Shown: in pieces, positions 8,906-16,694 of the stretch
Layout: each line of letters opens with the position of its first letter
How positions within the stretch are numbered: the first letter of the stretch is position 1
Assembly (NCBI RefSeq): GCF_003314435.2
Contig: NZ_QNVY02000005.1
Span: forward strand, 186,001-250,000
Reading direction: 5' to 3'
Length of the DNA: 64,000 nucleotides
From: Flavobacterium petrolei
GTDB lineage: Bacteria > Bacteroidota > Bacteroidia > Flavobacteriales > Flavobacteriaceae
The notes under the pieces: model-generated
The model's database searches: none
Told to the model about the DNA's origin: nothing
Seen by the model: only the letters and a program-made list of their open reading frames with translations
Position numbers and translations under genes: made by a program

Positions 8906-11326
8906 TTAGACGATGATTTTTCTTTTTGTTTTTTGTTCTGCTTCCAAAATATTTTCGATTCCTTTTATCAAAGCATCTGGGTTAAACGAGATACTGTCAA
9001 TCCCTTCATTTACTAAAAACGTGGCGAATTCAGGGATGTCGCTGGGTGCTTGTCCGCACAATCCCACTTTTATTTCGTAGCGCTTGGCCACCCGAATGGT
9101 TTCTTTTATCAGGGCTTTGACGGCAGGGTTTTCTTCGCTGAATAAGTAACTGACCAATGCCGAATCGCGGTCCAGTCCCAGCGTGAGTTGCGTTAAATCA
9201 TTGGAACCAATAGAAAAACCATCAAAGAGTTTAGCAAAATCATCCGCCATCAATACATTGCTTGGAATTTCAATCATCACATAAACCTGCAATCCGTTGA
9301 TGCCTTGCACCAAACCGTTTTTCGCCATTTCAGCCAAGACTTTTTCTCCTTCTTCGAATGTGCGACAAAACGGAATCATCAGTTTTACATTGTGAAGTCC
9401 CATTTCGTTGCGTACTTTTTTCATCGCTTCGCATTCTAGTGCGAAACCTTTTCGATAAAAATCACTGTAATAACGCGAGGCGCCACGAAAACCAATCATC
9501 GGATTTTCCTCGTCTGGTTCATAATATTTCCCTCCGATGAGGTTGGCGTATTCGTTGCTTTTAAAATCACTCATTCGTACAATCACCTCTTTTGGATAGA
9601 AAGCAGCGGCGACAATCGCTACCGCTTCGGTGAGTTTGTCAATGAAATAATTTTTGGGATCTTCATAGCCTTTTGTCAATGTTGCTATTTCCATTTTGAT
9701 ATTTACATCGGTTATTTTTTCAGGTTCGCATAACGCCAAAGGATGGATTTTGATGGTATTCGAAATCGCAAATTCCATTCGCATCAAACCCACACCCTGA
9801 TTGGGATACTGACTTAATTCAAAAGCTCGTTCGGGATCAGCGAGAATCAGCATCGGGTCTGTTTGCGGCATTTTGAGAGTACTGAAATCTTGTTCTTTTA
9901 TTTCCCATTTCAATTTCCCGTCGTAAACATTTCCTTCTTTGCCTTCGGAGCAGGAAACGGTGATTTCCTGTCCGTTTTTTATCACCGAAGTAGCATTTCC
10001 GCATCCTACAACGGCAACAGTTCCCAGTTCCCTGGCTACAATTGCGGCATGACTGGTGCGTCCGCCTTTATTGGTTATGATTGCCGAAGCTCTTTTCATA
10101 ATGGGATCCCAATCCGGATTCGTTAAATCTGTGACAATGATTTCTCCATTTTGCAATAAAGCACCTTCTTGTGGATTGTTCAGAATTCGAGCTTTCCCCG
10201 AAGCAATCTTATCGCCAAGCGCAATTCCTTTGGTCAAAAGTGTACTTTTTTCCTGGAGTTTATATATTTCCCGAACTTGTTTGTTTGCTTTGCCGTGAAC
10301 GGTTTCCGGACGGGCCTGAACAATATACAATTGGTTGTTTAAACCGTCTTTTGCCCATTCGATATCCATTGGTTTTTGGTAATGTTTTTCAATTTTAGAA
10401 CACCATCGAGACAGTTGGATGACTTCTTTATCGGTTAAGGAGAATTGGTTCTGTTTTTCCAAAGTTGTTTCGGTATTTACGATGGTGTTTTCTGCTGAGT
10501 TACTTTTTGATGTATCGGAATAAATCATGGTGAACTCTTTTCTACCGCATTGTTTTTTCAGCATTGGATTCAAATCTTGGTTCTCTAAAGTAGGTTTGAA
10601 AATCATCCATTCATCTGGTGTGATTGTACCCTGAACGATATTTTCGCCCAGTCCCCAACATCCGTTGATAATGATGGTGTTTTCAAATCCACTGTCCGGA
10701 TCAATGGTAAACGCAACTCCTGACGAAGCTTTATCACTCCGAACCATTTGTTGAACACCAACGGAAATAGCAATATCTAATGTAGCAAAGCCCATGTCAT
10801 GGCGGTATTTGATAGCGCGGTCTGTAAACAAGGACACAAAGCAGCGGTGCACCGCATCTAATAATTGGTCTTGACCTTTAATATTTAAAAATGATTGCAT
10901 CTGACCGGCAAAACTGGCGCTTGGTAAATCCTCTGATGTGGCACTGCTCCGAACTGCCACATCTAGATTATTTAAATCGCATTGCTCGCTGAGGGATTGG
11001 TAAGCGACTTCAATTTCTGCACGAATTTCTTCAGGAATAGTGGCTGATAAAATGAGTGTTCTGGCTTTTTCTCCAATTGTTAAAAGATTTGAATAGTCTT
11101 TGGTATCCAATGACAACAGCAACTCTTGAAGCGGTTGCTCCAGATTATTTTGTTTGCGGAATAATCGGTAGGCTTCAGCGGTAAGAGCAAAGCCGTTTGG
11201 AATGGCGATGCCAATTGGATTGAGCTGATTGTACATTTCTCCCAATGAAGCGTTTTTGCCCCCAACTTCGCTAAGAGCGTCAATACCAATTTGATTGAAA
11301 AATAAGATGTGTTTGTAGTTTGCCAT
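8906..11326 (-). CDS. ppsA: Phosphoenolpyruvate synthase
   Basis: 806 residues, full length. The N-terminal PEP/pyruvate ATP-binding domain contains GGKNASLGEM at its start and VRSSATSEDLPSASFAGQ. The swivelling phosphohistidine is His426 in GGRTSHAAIV. The C-terminal PEP-binding TIM barrel contains GSNDLTQLTLGLDRDS and the catalytic VGLCGQAPSD. It makes PEP from pyruvate and ATP (gluconeogenic). Size and the SxGSNDLTQ arrangement favour PpsA over pyruvate phosphate dikinase. It is the first gene of the minus-strand block, and a perfect 7-bp inverted repeat lies 22 bases upstream of its start. Confidence 0.95.
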   Translation of the reverse strand: MANYKHILFFNQIGIDALSEVGGKNASLGEMYNQLNPIGIAIPNGFALTAEAYRLFRKQNNLEQPLQELLLSLDTKDYSNLLTIGEKARTLILSATIPEEIRAEIEVAYQSLSEQCDLNNLDVAVRSSATSEDLPSASFAGQMQSFLNIKGQDQLLDAVHRCFVSLFTDRAIKYRHDMGFATLDIAISVGVQQMVRSDKASSGVAFTIDPDSGFENTIIINGCWGLGENIVQGTITPDEWMIFKPTLENQDLNPMLKKQCGRKEFTMIYSDTSKSNSAENTIVNTETTLEKQNQFSLTDKEVIQLSRWCSKIEKHYQKPMDIEWAKDGLNNQLYIVQARPETVHGKANKQVREIYKLQEKSTLLTKGIALGDKIASGKARILNNPQEGALLQNGEIIVTDLTNPDWDPIMKRASAIITNKGGRTSHAAIVARELGTVAVVGCGNATSVIKNGQEITVSCSEGKEGNVYDGKLKWEIKEQDFSTLKMPQTDPMLILADPERAFELSQYPNQGVGLMRMEFAISNTIKIHPLALCEPEKITDVNIKMEIATLTKGYEDPKNYFIDKLTEAVAIVAAAFYPKEVIVRMSDFKSNEYANLIGGKYYEPDEENPMIGFRGASRYYSDFYRKGFALECEAMKKVRNEMGLHNVKLMIPFCRTFEEGEKVLAEMAKNGLVQGINGLQVYVMIEIPSNVLMADDFAKLFDGFSIGSNDLTQLTLGLDRDSALVSYLFSEENPAVKALIKETIRVAKRYEIKVGLCGQAPSDIPEFATFLVNEGIDSISFNPDALIKGIENILEAEQKTKRKIIV

Positions 11327-11347
11327 TTCATATTTTTTTTTAATCCA

Positions 11348-11371
11348 AACAGACGCCTATTGAAGTCTGTT
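11348..11371. promoter_or_regulatory. Inverted repeat upstream of ppsA
   Basis: AACAGAC and GTCTGTT form perfect 7-bp arms around a 10-bp spacer, ending 22 bases from the ppsA start codon. It may be an operator for the whole downstream block or a leader hairpin. No T-run follows, so it does not look like a terminator. I do not recognise the binding protein. Confidence 0.4.
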
Positions 11372-11837
11372 AAAATAATATTAGTCTAAAATAAGAAGGG
11401 GCTTTTATTAGTCCGATTGTAAATTTTGAAATTCAGATGTAGGTTTGAAATTCAAAGGACTTTTTTAGGTTTAAAGAATCGAGAAATAGGACATTCTGCT
11501 TGCTTAAACCAATACTGTAAATTTAATAAAATATTTTTTCTAATCTTAAAAAATATTATTTATTTTTGCATTTAAGTTGCTGTTAATCAGAATAATGTGT
11601 ATTTTATCGAGTGTCTTTGAAATATTTTTATTTTTAGAAAAAGACAATGCTTCCGAGACGATTTTTTTAATAACAAGTTGGGTATTGTAAGTGCAATTTT
11701 TGTTTTTAAATAGTTTCTTTTTTGCTGGACAAGTAGTTGCCAGGCTTAATTATTTTGGCTTTTTTAAATGTTGATTAATCTTTCCGGAATGTCTTAATTT
11801 TAAGTTGTGAATTCCCCGTTTAATTCAAAATTAATTT

Positions 11838-11845
11838 TATTTTTG
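11838..11845 (+). promoter_or_regulatory. Candidate -7 promoter box for the phosphorelay operon
   Basis: TATTTTTG matches the Bacteroidota -7 consensus TAnnTTTG exactly and lies 115 bases before the sensor kinase start. No TTG at the usual 17-23 base spacing is visible upstream, so support is limited to the box itself. Confidence 0.35.
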
Positions 11846-11959
11846 TAATGAAACATATTAGTATTTTAATAAAAGTACCGAAAGCTGCTTATGGAAATTG
11901 AAATAAATAATCATTAAACCGCTAGAAATTATTAATTCTTTACCAGTACACCCATATTA

Positions 11960-14900
11960 ATGAAAATAAATCCAAAACCGGAGAATGAATTCGACCGACT
12001 AAAAGCTCTGGAAGGTTATTCAATTATGGATACTTTGCCTGAAAAAGAGTATGACGCAATAACGCAATTAGCGTCCTATATTTGTGGTACTCCAATAGCG
12101 TTAGTCAGTTTGTTGGATAAGGATAGACAGTGGTTTAAATCATCTGTTGGACTAGGAGCGACCGAAACGCCTAGAGAGATTTCTTTTTGCCAATATTCCA
12201 TTATGGGAGAGGAAGTCTATGAAGTTACAAACGCTTTAGAAAATACATTATTTGCGGATAACCCTTTGGTTACCGGAAATCCTGACATTCGGTTTTATGC
12301 CGGTGCACCTCTGAAAGATTCAGATGGTTTTAATTTAGGATCACTGTGTGTTATTGATACAGTTCCGAGGGCTTTGGATGTAAACCAAAAAAATGCTTTA
12401 CAATTATTGGCAAATCAAGTTGTTTTATTATTGCAATTGCGAAAAAATAATGAAGATTTACATACTACTCAAAAAGAATTTCAGAATTTTATTGACCTAT
12501 CAAAGGATTTAGTTTGTATTGCAAACGTAAATGGAATGTTTCATAAAGTGAATCCTGCTTTTACTAGGGTATTGGGATATTCAAAAGCAGAATTAGAAGG
12601 TACGCCATTTGTTAATTTTGTTCATCCGGATGATTTAGCCGCAACCTATCATGAAGTAGAAAAACTTGCAAAAGGGGAGTTGACAATTAGTTTTGAAAAT
12701 AGGTACCGTTGTAAAAACGGAACATACATTCTGTTAAGCTGGAACACCTCTCCAGACCCTGTCACTGGTAATTTGTATTGTATTGCCCGAGACATGACTT
12801 TAGAAAATGATCAAAAAGAAGCGCTTGTGAAAACTAGCAGCGAATTATCGGCAATTCTAAATTCTACAGAATTTTCAGTAATTGCAACTGATCTTGAAGG
12901 AACAATTAAAGAATTTAATGATGGAGCTGAAAAAATGCTGGGATATACGGCAGCTGATGTAGTAGGGAAAACTTCTCCGGCTATTATACATGTTTTAGAT
13001 GAAGTAATTAAAAGGGCAGAAGAGCTTACTTTTGAACTTGGGGAAGAAGTAGAGCCTGGATTTGATGTTTTTGTTGTTAAGGCACGAAAATTAGGGATAG
13101 CTGATTCTCGTCAGTGGACGTATGTACGAAAAGACGGCAGCACATTACCCATACAATTATCAATAACTGCTATAAAAAATAGCCTAGATGAAATTACAGG
13201 TTATCTTGGTGTAGCAAAAGACATAACTAAAGAAAAAGAAGCAGAGTTAAATTTAATAAACAGTAATAAACTTTTAGACGAATCGCAAAGTATTGCTAAA
13301 ACAGGAAGTTGGAAATTTGATTTAATTACAAAAGATTTAATCTGGTCAAAAGGACATTATAGAATTTTCGAGATTGATGAATTACCTCCAGATACCCTAT
13401 ATGAAGCGTATAGAAATATGCTTAAGCCACAAGACTTATTACTATTGGATAAAGAAATTGAAAAAAGCGTTGCCACAGGGCAGGATTTTGAGTTTTTCAA
13501 CAGAATTGAATTTCCTGATAAAAGAGTAAAATACATTTTGACTTTAGGTAAAGTTATCAAAAATGAAGCGGGGGAGATTATTGGTGCTCAGGGTAGTATT
13601 CAGGATATTACGGAAAAAACATTAGTAGAACAAAGTTTAATAAATAGTAATAAATTATTAGATGAATCGCAAAGTATCGCAAAAATTGGTAGTTGGAAAT
13701 TTGATTTAGCTACAAATGATTTGGTCTGGTCTAAAGCACATTATAGTATTTTTGAACTGGAAGAGTTAAGTTCGGATAAGTTATTTGTTGCCTATAGAGA
13801 GAGGATATTTCCCGATGATTTAAAGATATTAGATAATTTAAACCTTGATAAATTAAATATCGATGAAGATTTTAAAATTAGTTATAGAATAGTTTTACCG
13901 GATAATAGCATAAAACATATTTTAGAAATTGGGAAGCCCTTTAAAAATGACAAAGGACAAATGATTGGATTGCAGGGCTCTATTATGGATGTTACCGAAA
14001 AAACACTTGCAGAGCAAAAAATTGCTGAAAAAGCGAAAGAAATCAATGATATCAGATCTGCATTAGATGAATCTTCAATTGTTTCTATTTCGGATAAAAA
14101 CGGGATATTTTCATTTGTAAACGATAATTTCTGTACTATTTCTAAGTATACGAAGGAGGAATTGGTAGGAAAAGACCAAAGAATAATTTCAGGTAGCCTT
14201 TCATCGGATTTTACCAGTACGATATATAGAACAATTACCAACGGAAACATTTGGAAAGGAGAGATTAGAAATTTAGCTAAAGACGGAACGTATTATTGGG
14301 AAAAAACAACCATTGTACCATTCTTAGATGAAAAAGGAAGATCGTATCAATATATTGCTATCAGTGCTGATATTACCGACCAGAAAAGAGCCGAAGAAAA
14401 CTTAAAAGTAGCATTGTTAAATCTTGGGAAAACAAATAAAGAACTAGATCAATTTGCCTATATCGTATCACATGATCTAAAGGCTCCCTTGCGAGCTATA
14501 AACAATCTTTCGGAATGGATCGTTGAAGATATGCCAGATATGCCCAAAGAGGTAAGCGCAAACTTTGATTTATTGCGAGGACGCGTGTTGCGTATGGAGA
14601 ATTTAATTAATGGCGTACTGGAATATTCACGTATTGGTAGGACGAAAATAGAAAAACAAGATACCGACTTGAAAAAAATGTTATATCAGATTGTTGATTC
14701 AATTGTTCCTACGGAAGGATTTGAAATTTACATTGCTGAAAACATTCCTAAAATAAAAATTGCCAGTATATTGTTTCAACAGCTGTTCAGTAACCTGATA
14801 AGCAATAGTGTAAAGTATAATGATAAACCGATAGGAAAAATTGAATGTTTCTATGAATCGTTGCCTCATTTTCACCAGTTTACTATAAAAGATAATGGTC

Positions 14901-15097
14901 CCGGAATTGCAGAAGAATACCATAAAAAAGTATTCAAAGTGTTTCAGACTATTGAAGCACGTGACAAAAAAGAAAGTACCGGAATCGGTTTATCTATCGT
15001 TCAAAAAATAATTGAAGAGGCTGAAGGAACAATTCGTATCGTATCAGAAAAAGATGAAGGAGCAAGTTTTATTTTTACCATTCCTAAAGAAGCCTAA
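11960..15097 (+). CDS. Cytoplasmic GAF/multi-PAS sensor histidine kinase
   Basis: 1045 residues with no membrane segment. An N-terminal GAF domain (about 10-155) is followed by five PAS modules (about 165-285, 290-425, 430-555, 560-685, 700-815). The kinase core has phospho-acceptor His838 in IVSHDLKAPLR, N-box NLISNSVKYN, DNGPGI and GIGLSIVQ. PAS3 and PAS4 are near-identical in their openings (SNKLLDESQSIAK.GSWKFDL), an internal duplication visible at DNA level. The DHp type (SHDLKAPLRAI) is the one found in phytochrome-like kinases that pair with stand-alone CheY/Rcp receivers, as encoded just downstream. The ligand is unknown; GAF plus PAS suggests an internal redox, small-molecule or light cue. 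Confidence 0.93.
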   Translation: MKINPKPENEFDRLKALEGYSIMDTLPEKEYDAITQLASYICGTPIALVSLLDKDRQWFKSSVGLGATETPREISFCQYSIMGEEVYEVTNALENTLFADNPLVTGNPDIRFYAGAPLKDSDGFNLGSLCVIDTVPRALDVNQKNALQLLANQVVLLLQLRKNNEDLHTTQKEFQNFIDLSKDLVCIANVNGMFHKVNPAFTRVLGYSKAELEGTPFVNFVHPDDLAATYHEVEKLAKGELTISFENRYRCKNGTYILLSWNTSPDPVTGNLYCIARDMTLENDQKEALVKTSSELSAILNSTEFSVIATDLEGTIKEFNDGAEKMLGYTAADVVGKTSPAIIHVLDEVIKRAEELTFELGEEVEPGFDVFVVKARKLGIADSRQWTYVRKDGSTLPIQLSITAIKNSLDEITGYLGVAKDITKEKEAELNLINSNKLLDESQSIAKTGSWKFDLITKDLIWSKGHYRIFEIDELPPDTLYEAYRNMLKPQDLLLLDKEIEKSVATGQDFEFFNRIEFPDKRVKYILTLGKVIKNEAGEIIGAQGSIQDITEKTLVEQSLINSNKLLDESQSIAKIGSWKFDLATNDLVWSKAHYSIFELEELSSDKLFVAYRERIFPDDLKILDNLNLDKLNIDEDFKISYRIVLPDNSIKHILEIGKPFKNDKGQMIGLQGSIMDVTEKTLAEQKIAEKAKEINDIRSALDESSIVSISDKNGIFSFVNDNFCTISKYTKEELVGKDQRIISGSLSSDFTSTIYRTITNGNIWKGEIRNLAKDGTYYWEKTTIVPFLDEKGRSYQYIAISADITDQKRAEENLKVALLNLGKTNKELDQFAYIVSHDLKAPLRAINNLSEWIVEDMPDMPKEVSANFDLLRGRVLRMENLINGVLEYSRIGRTKIEKQDTDLKKMLYQIVDSIVPTEGFEIYIAENIPKIKIASILFQQLFSNLISNSVKYNDKPIGKIECFYESLPHFHQFTIKDNGPGIAEEYHKKVFKVFQTIEARDKKESTGIGLSIVQKIIEEAEGTIRIVSEKDEGASFIFTIPKEA

Positions 15098-15098
15098 A

Positions 15099-15827
15099 AT
15101 GGAAGAATCAGTAAAAAGTTGTCAGGAAGAGTTGTCTGCACTAAAAAAAGAATATGAAGATTTTGTCTACATAGTTTCACATGACATAAAAACACCCATG
15201 AGAGCAATCTCTAATATAACTACGTGGATTGAAGATGATTTGGGTTCCGATGTAAATCCGGATATTTTAAATAATTTTGCATTATTAAAAAACAGGGTAG
15301 GACGTCTTGAAAAAATGTTGAATGCATTACTGGAACTATCAAGAATCAACAGGACCGAAATGGAACTGTATGAAGTAAATTTTCCTAAGCTGGTGGAGGA
15401 ATGCATCGCAAGCTTGGATTATGAACAAAATGTTAAGTTTCAAGTGGAGTATCATTTGGACAATGAAAGCTGCACCACTGTAGGCAAAAAATTAAATAAA
15501 GTTATTTTTAATATATTAGACAATGCAGTTCGATTTCACGATAAAGAAATCAAAAATATTTATGTGGATGTCAGTGAAAATGAAAGCGAATATGAAATAA
15601 AAATAAGTGATGATGGTCCAGGTATAGCGGAAGAATTGAAAGATAAGATTTTCGCTATTTTTTACACTGTAAATTCAAAAGACGTTTTTGATTCGACAGG
15701 AGCTGGGTTAACAATTAGCAGTAAAATAGTAGAATATGTTGGTGGAAAAATTCAGTACACGCCAGGCAGAGATAAAGGTTCAATTTTTCAGATTAATTGG
15801 CCAAAAATAATAAGCTTAAAAAATTAA
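15099..15827 (+). CDS. Small soluble histidine kinase without sensor domain
   Basis: 242 residues starting at the ATG at 15099, one base after the stop of the large kinase. An in-frame ATG at 15012 would overlap that gene and lacks homologous sequence. After a short coiled-coil the DHp helix carries His28 in IVSHDIKTPMRA. The ATPase domain has FNILDNAVRF, DDGPGI and a TGAGLTI G2 box. Its DHp closely resembles that of the preceding kinase (both have IVSHD-K-P-RAI-N followed by W-I-ED), so it is probably a duplicate that lost its sensory part. It may be driven by the neighbour through heteromer formation, or act on the receivers. Confidence 0.9.
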   Translation: MEESVKSCQEELSALKKEYEDFVYIVSHDIKTPMRAISNITTWIEDDLGSDVNPDILNNFALLKNRVGRLEKMLNALLELSRINRTEMELYEVNFPKLVEECIASLDYEQNVKFQVEYHLDNESCTTVGKKLNKVIFNILDNAVRFHDKEIKNIYVDVSENESEYEIKISDDGPGIAEELKDKIFAIFYTVNSKDVFDSTGAGLTISSKIVEYVGGKIQYTPGRDKGSIFQINWPKIISLKN

Positions 15828-15830
15828 ATT

Positions 15831-16241
15831 ATGATACAAAAATTGGTCAATATCTTATTAGTGGAAGACGATGAGGTTGATGTGATGAATGTGAAAAGAG
15901 CCTTTTCGAAAAATAATATCAAGAACGAACTTTTTGTTGCTGGTAACGGGGTAGAGGCCCTTGATATGTTACGGACATCGATTGTTCCAGTCCCTAGGAT
16001 CATTATTTTGGATATTAATATGCCAAAAATGAATGGGATTGAATTTCTTAAACACTTAAGAGATGATGAAACGCTAAAAAATATATCTGTATTTGTAATG
16101 ACTACTTCTAATGAAGATAGCGATAAGATTAATGCATACAATCTTAATGTTGCCGGATATATTTTAAAACCATTATCCTTCGAAAAATTTATAACTTCAG
16201 TTGCAACACTTAAGAATTTTTGGTCTTTATGTGAGATGTAA
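15831..16241 (+). CDS. Stand-alone response regulator (CheY/Rcp-like receiver)
   Basis: 136 residues, one receiver domain and no output. Acidic residues are EDDE at 12-15, the phospho-acceptor is Asp61 (IILDINMP), the switch Thr is in MTTSN (91-92), and Lys113 is in GYILKPL. All key residues are intact. It starts 3 bases after the small kinase stop. The Rcp-like layout, a receiver paired with a soluble SHDLKAPLR-type kinase, fits phosphotransfer toward the Hpt/hybrid kinase downstream or regulation by protein binding. Confidence 0.92.
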   Translation: MIQKLVNILLVEDDEVDVMNVKRAFSKNNIKNELFVAGNGVEALDMLRTSIVPVPRIIILDINMPKMNGIEFLKHLRDDETLKNISVFVMTTSNEDSDKINAYNLNVAGYILKPLSFEKFITSVATLKNFWSLCEM

Positions 16242-16264
16242 TTTTTTAACTTTATAAATAAAGT

Positions 16265-16681
16265 ATGGTAGGCGCAAACATATTATTAGTAGATAGTAAT
16301 AGAGCTCATTTTGAAAATACATTAAATGTTTTTTCTCAAATTGGCATACAATATAATTTATGTTTCGCTAAGGACGATATTCAAGCATGGTTGATGCTTA
16401 CAGGTGATAAAAAATTATCCCCACTACCAAAAATCATGCTGATTGATATTAATGCTGAAGGAATTAATGGAATCAAATTAATAGAAAAAATTAGACTTGA
16501 TATTGATTTAAAATCAACATTAATATTTGTGATCAGCGATATAAATAATGATAAAAATAAACGTGCAGCACTAAACTTGAATATTGCAGGGTATATCAAT
16601 AGATCATTTGAAATTGAAGAAATGATTAATTTTTTTTCCATTTTGAATGATTATTGGAATAATATCGAATTCTCAAGCTAA
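16265..16681 (+). CDS. Degenerate stand-alone receiver domain protein
   Basis: 138 residues, aligned end to end with the preceding receiver. Asp61 is kept (LIDINAEG), but the acidic pair is reduced to VDSN, the switch region reads VISDIN, and the invariant lysine and proline (GYILKP) are replaced by Arg113 and Ser (GYINRS). Such receivers often cannot complete the phospho-switch. It may be a phosphate sink, decoy or scaffold. It is probably a duplicate of the 15831-16241 gene that is diverging. Confidence 0.88.
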   Translation: MVGANILLVDSNRAHFENTLNVFSQIGIQYNLCFAKDDIQAWLMLTGDKKLSPLPKIMLIDINAEGINGIKLIEKIRLDIDLKSTLIFVISDINNDKNKRAALNLNIAGYINRSFEIEEMINFFSILNDYWNNIEFSS

Positions 16682-16694
16682 AATAAAAATAAAC

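Larger units (their letters stand above)
11327..11959. other. Divergent intergenic region, ppsA / sensor kinase
   Basis: 633 bases without a convincing gene. It separates the minus-strand metabolic block from the plus-strand phosphorelay block and must hold both promoters. Seen here: the inverted repeat at 11348-11371 and two exact TAnnTTTG boxes on the plus strand (TATTTTTG at 11561-11568 and 11838-11845). The second, about 115 bases before the kinase start, is the better candidate, although no well-spaced -33 TTG was found. The rest is AT-rich with no other feature seen. Confidence 0.6.

Noticed and set aside
15012..15098. Longer start for the small histidine kinase
   Set aside because: It would overlap the preceding kinase gene and add non-conserved residues; the ATG at 15099 begins the DHp-leading coiled coil directly after the stop.
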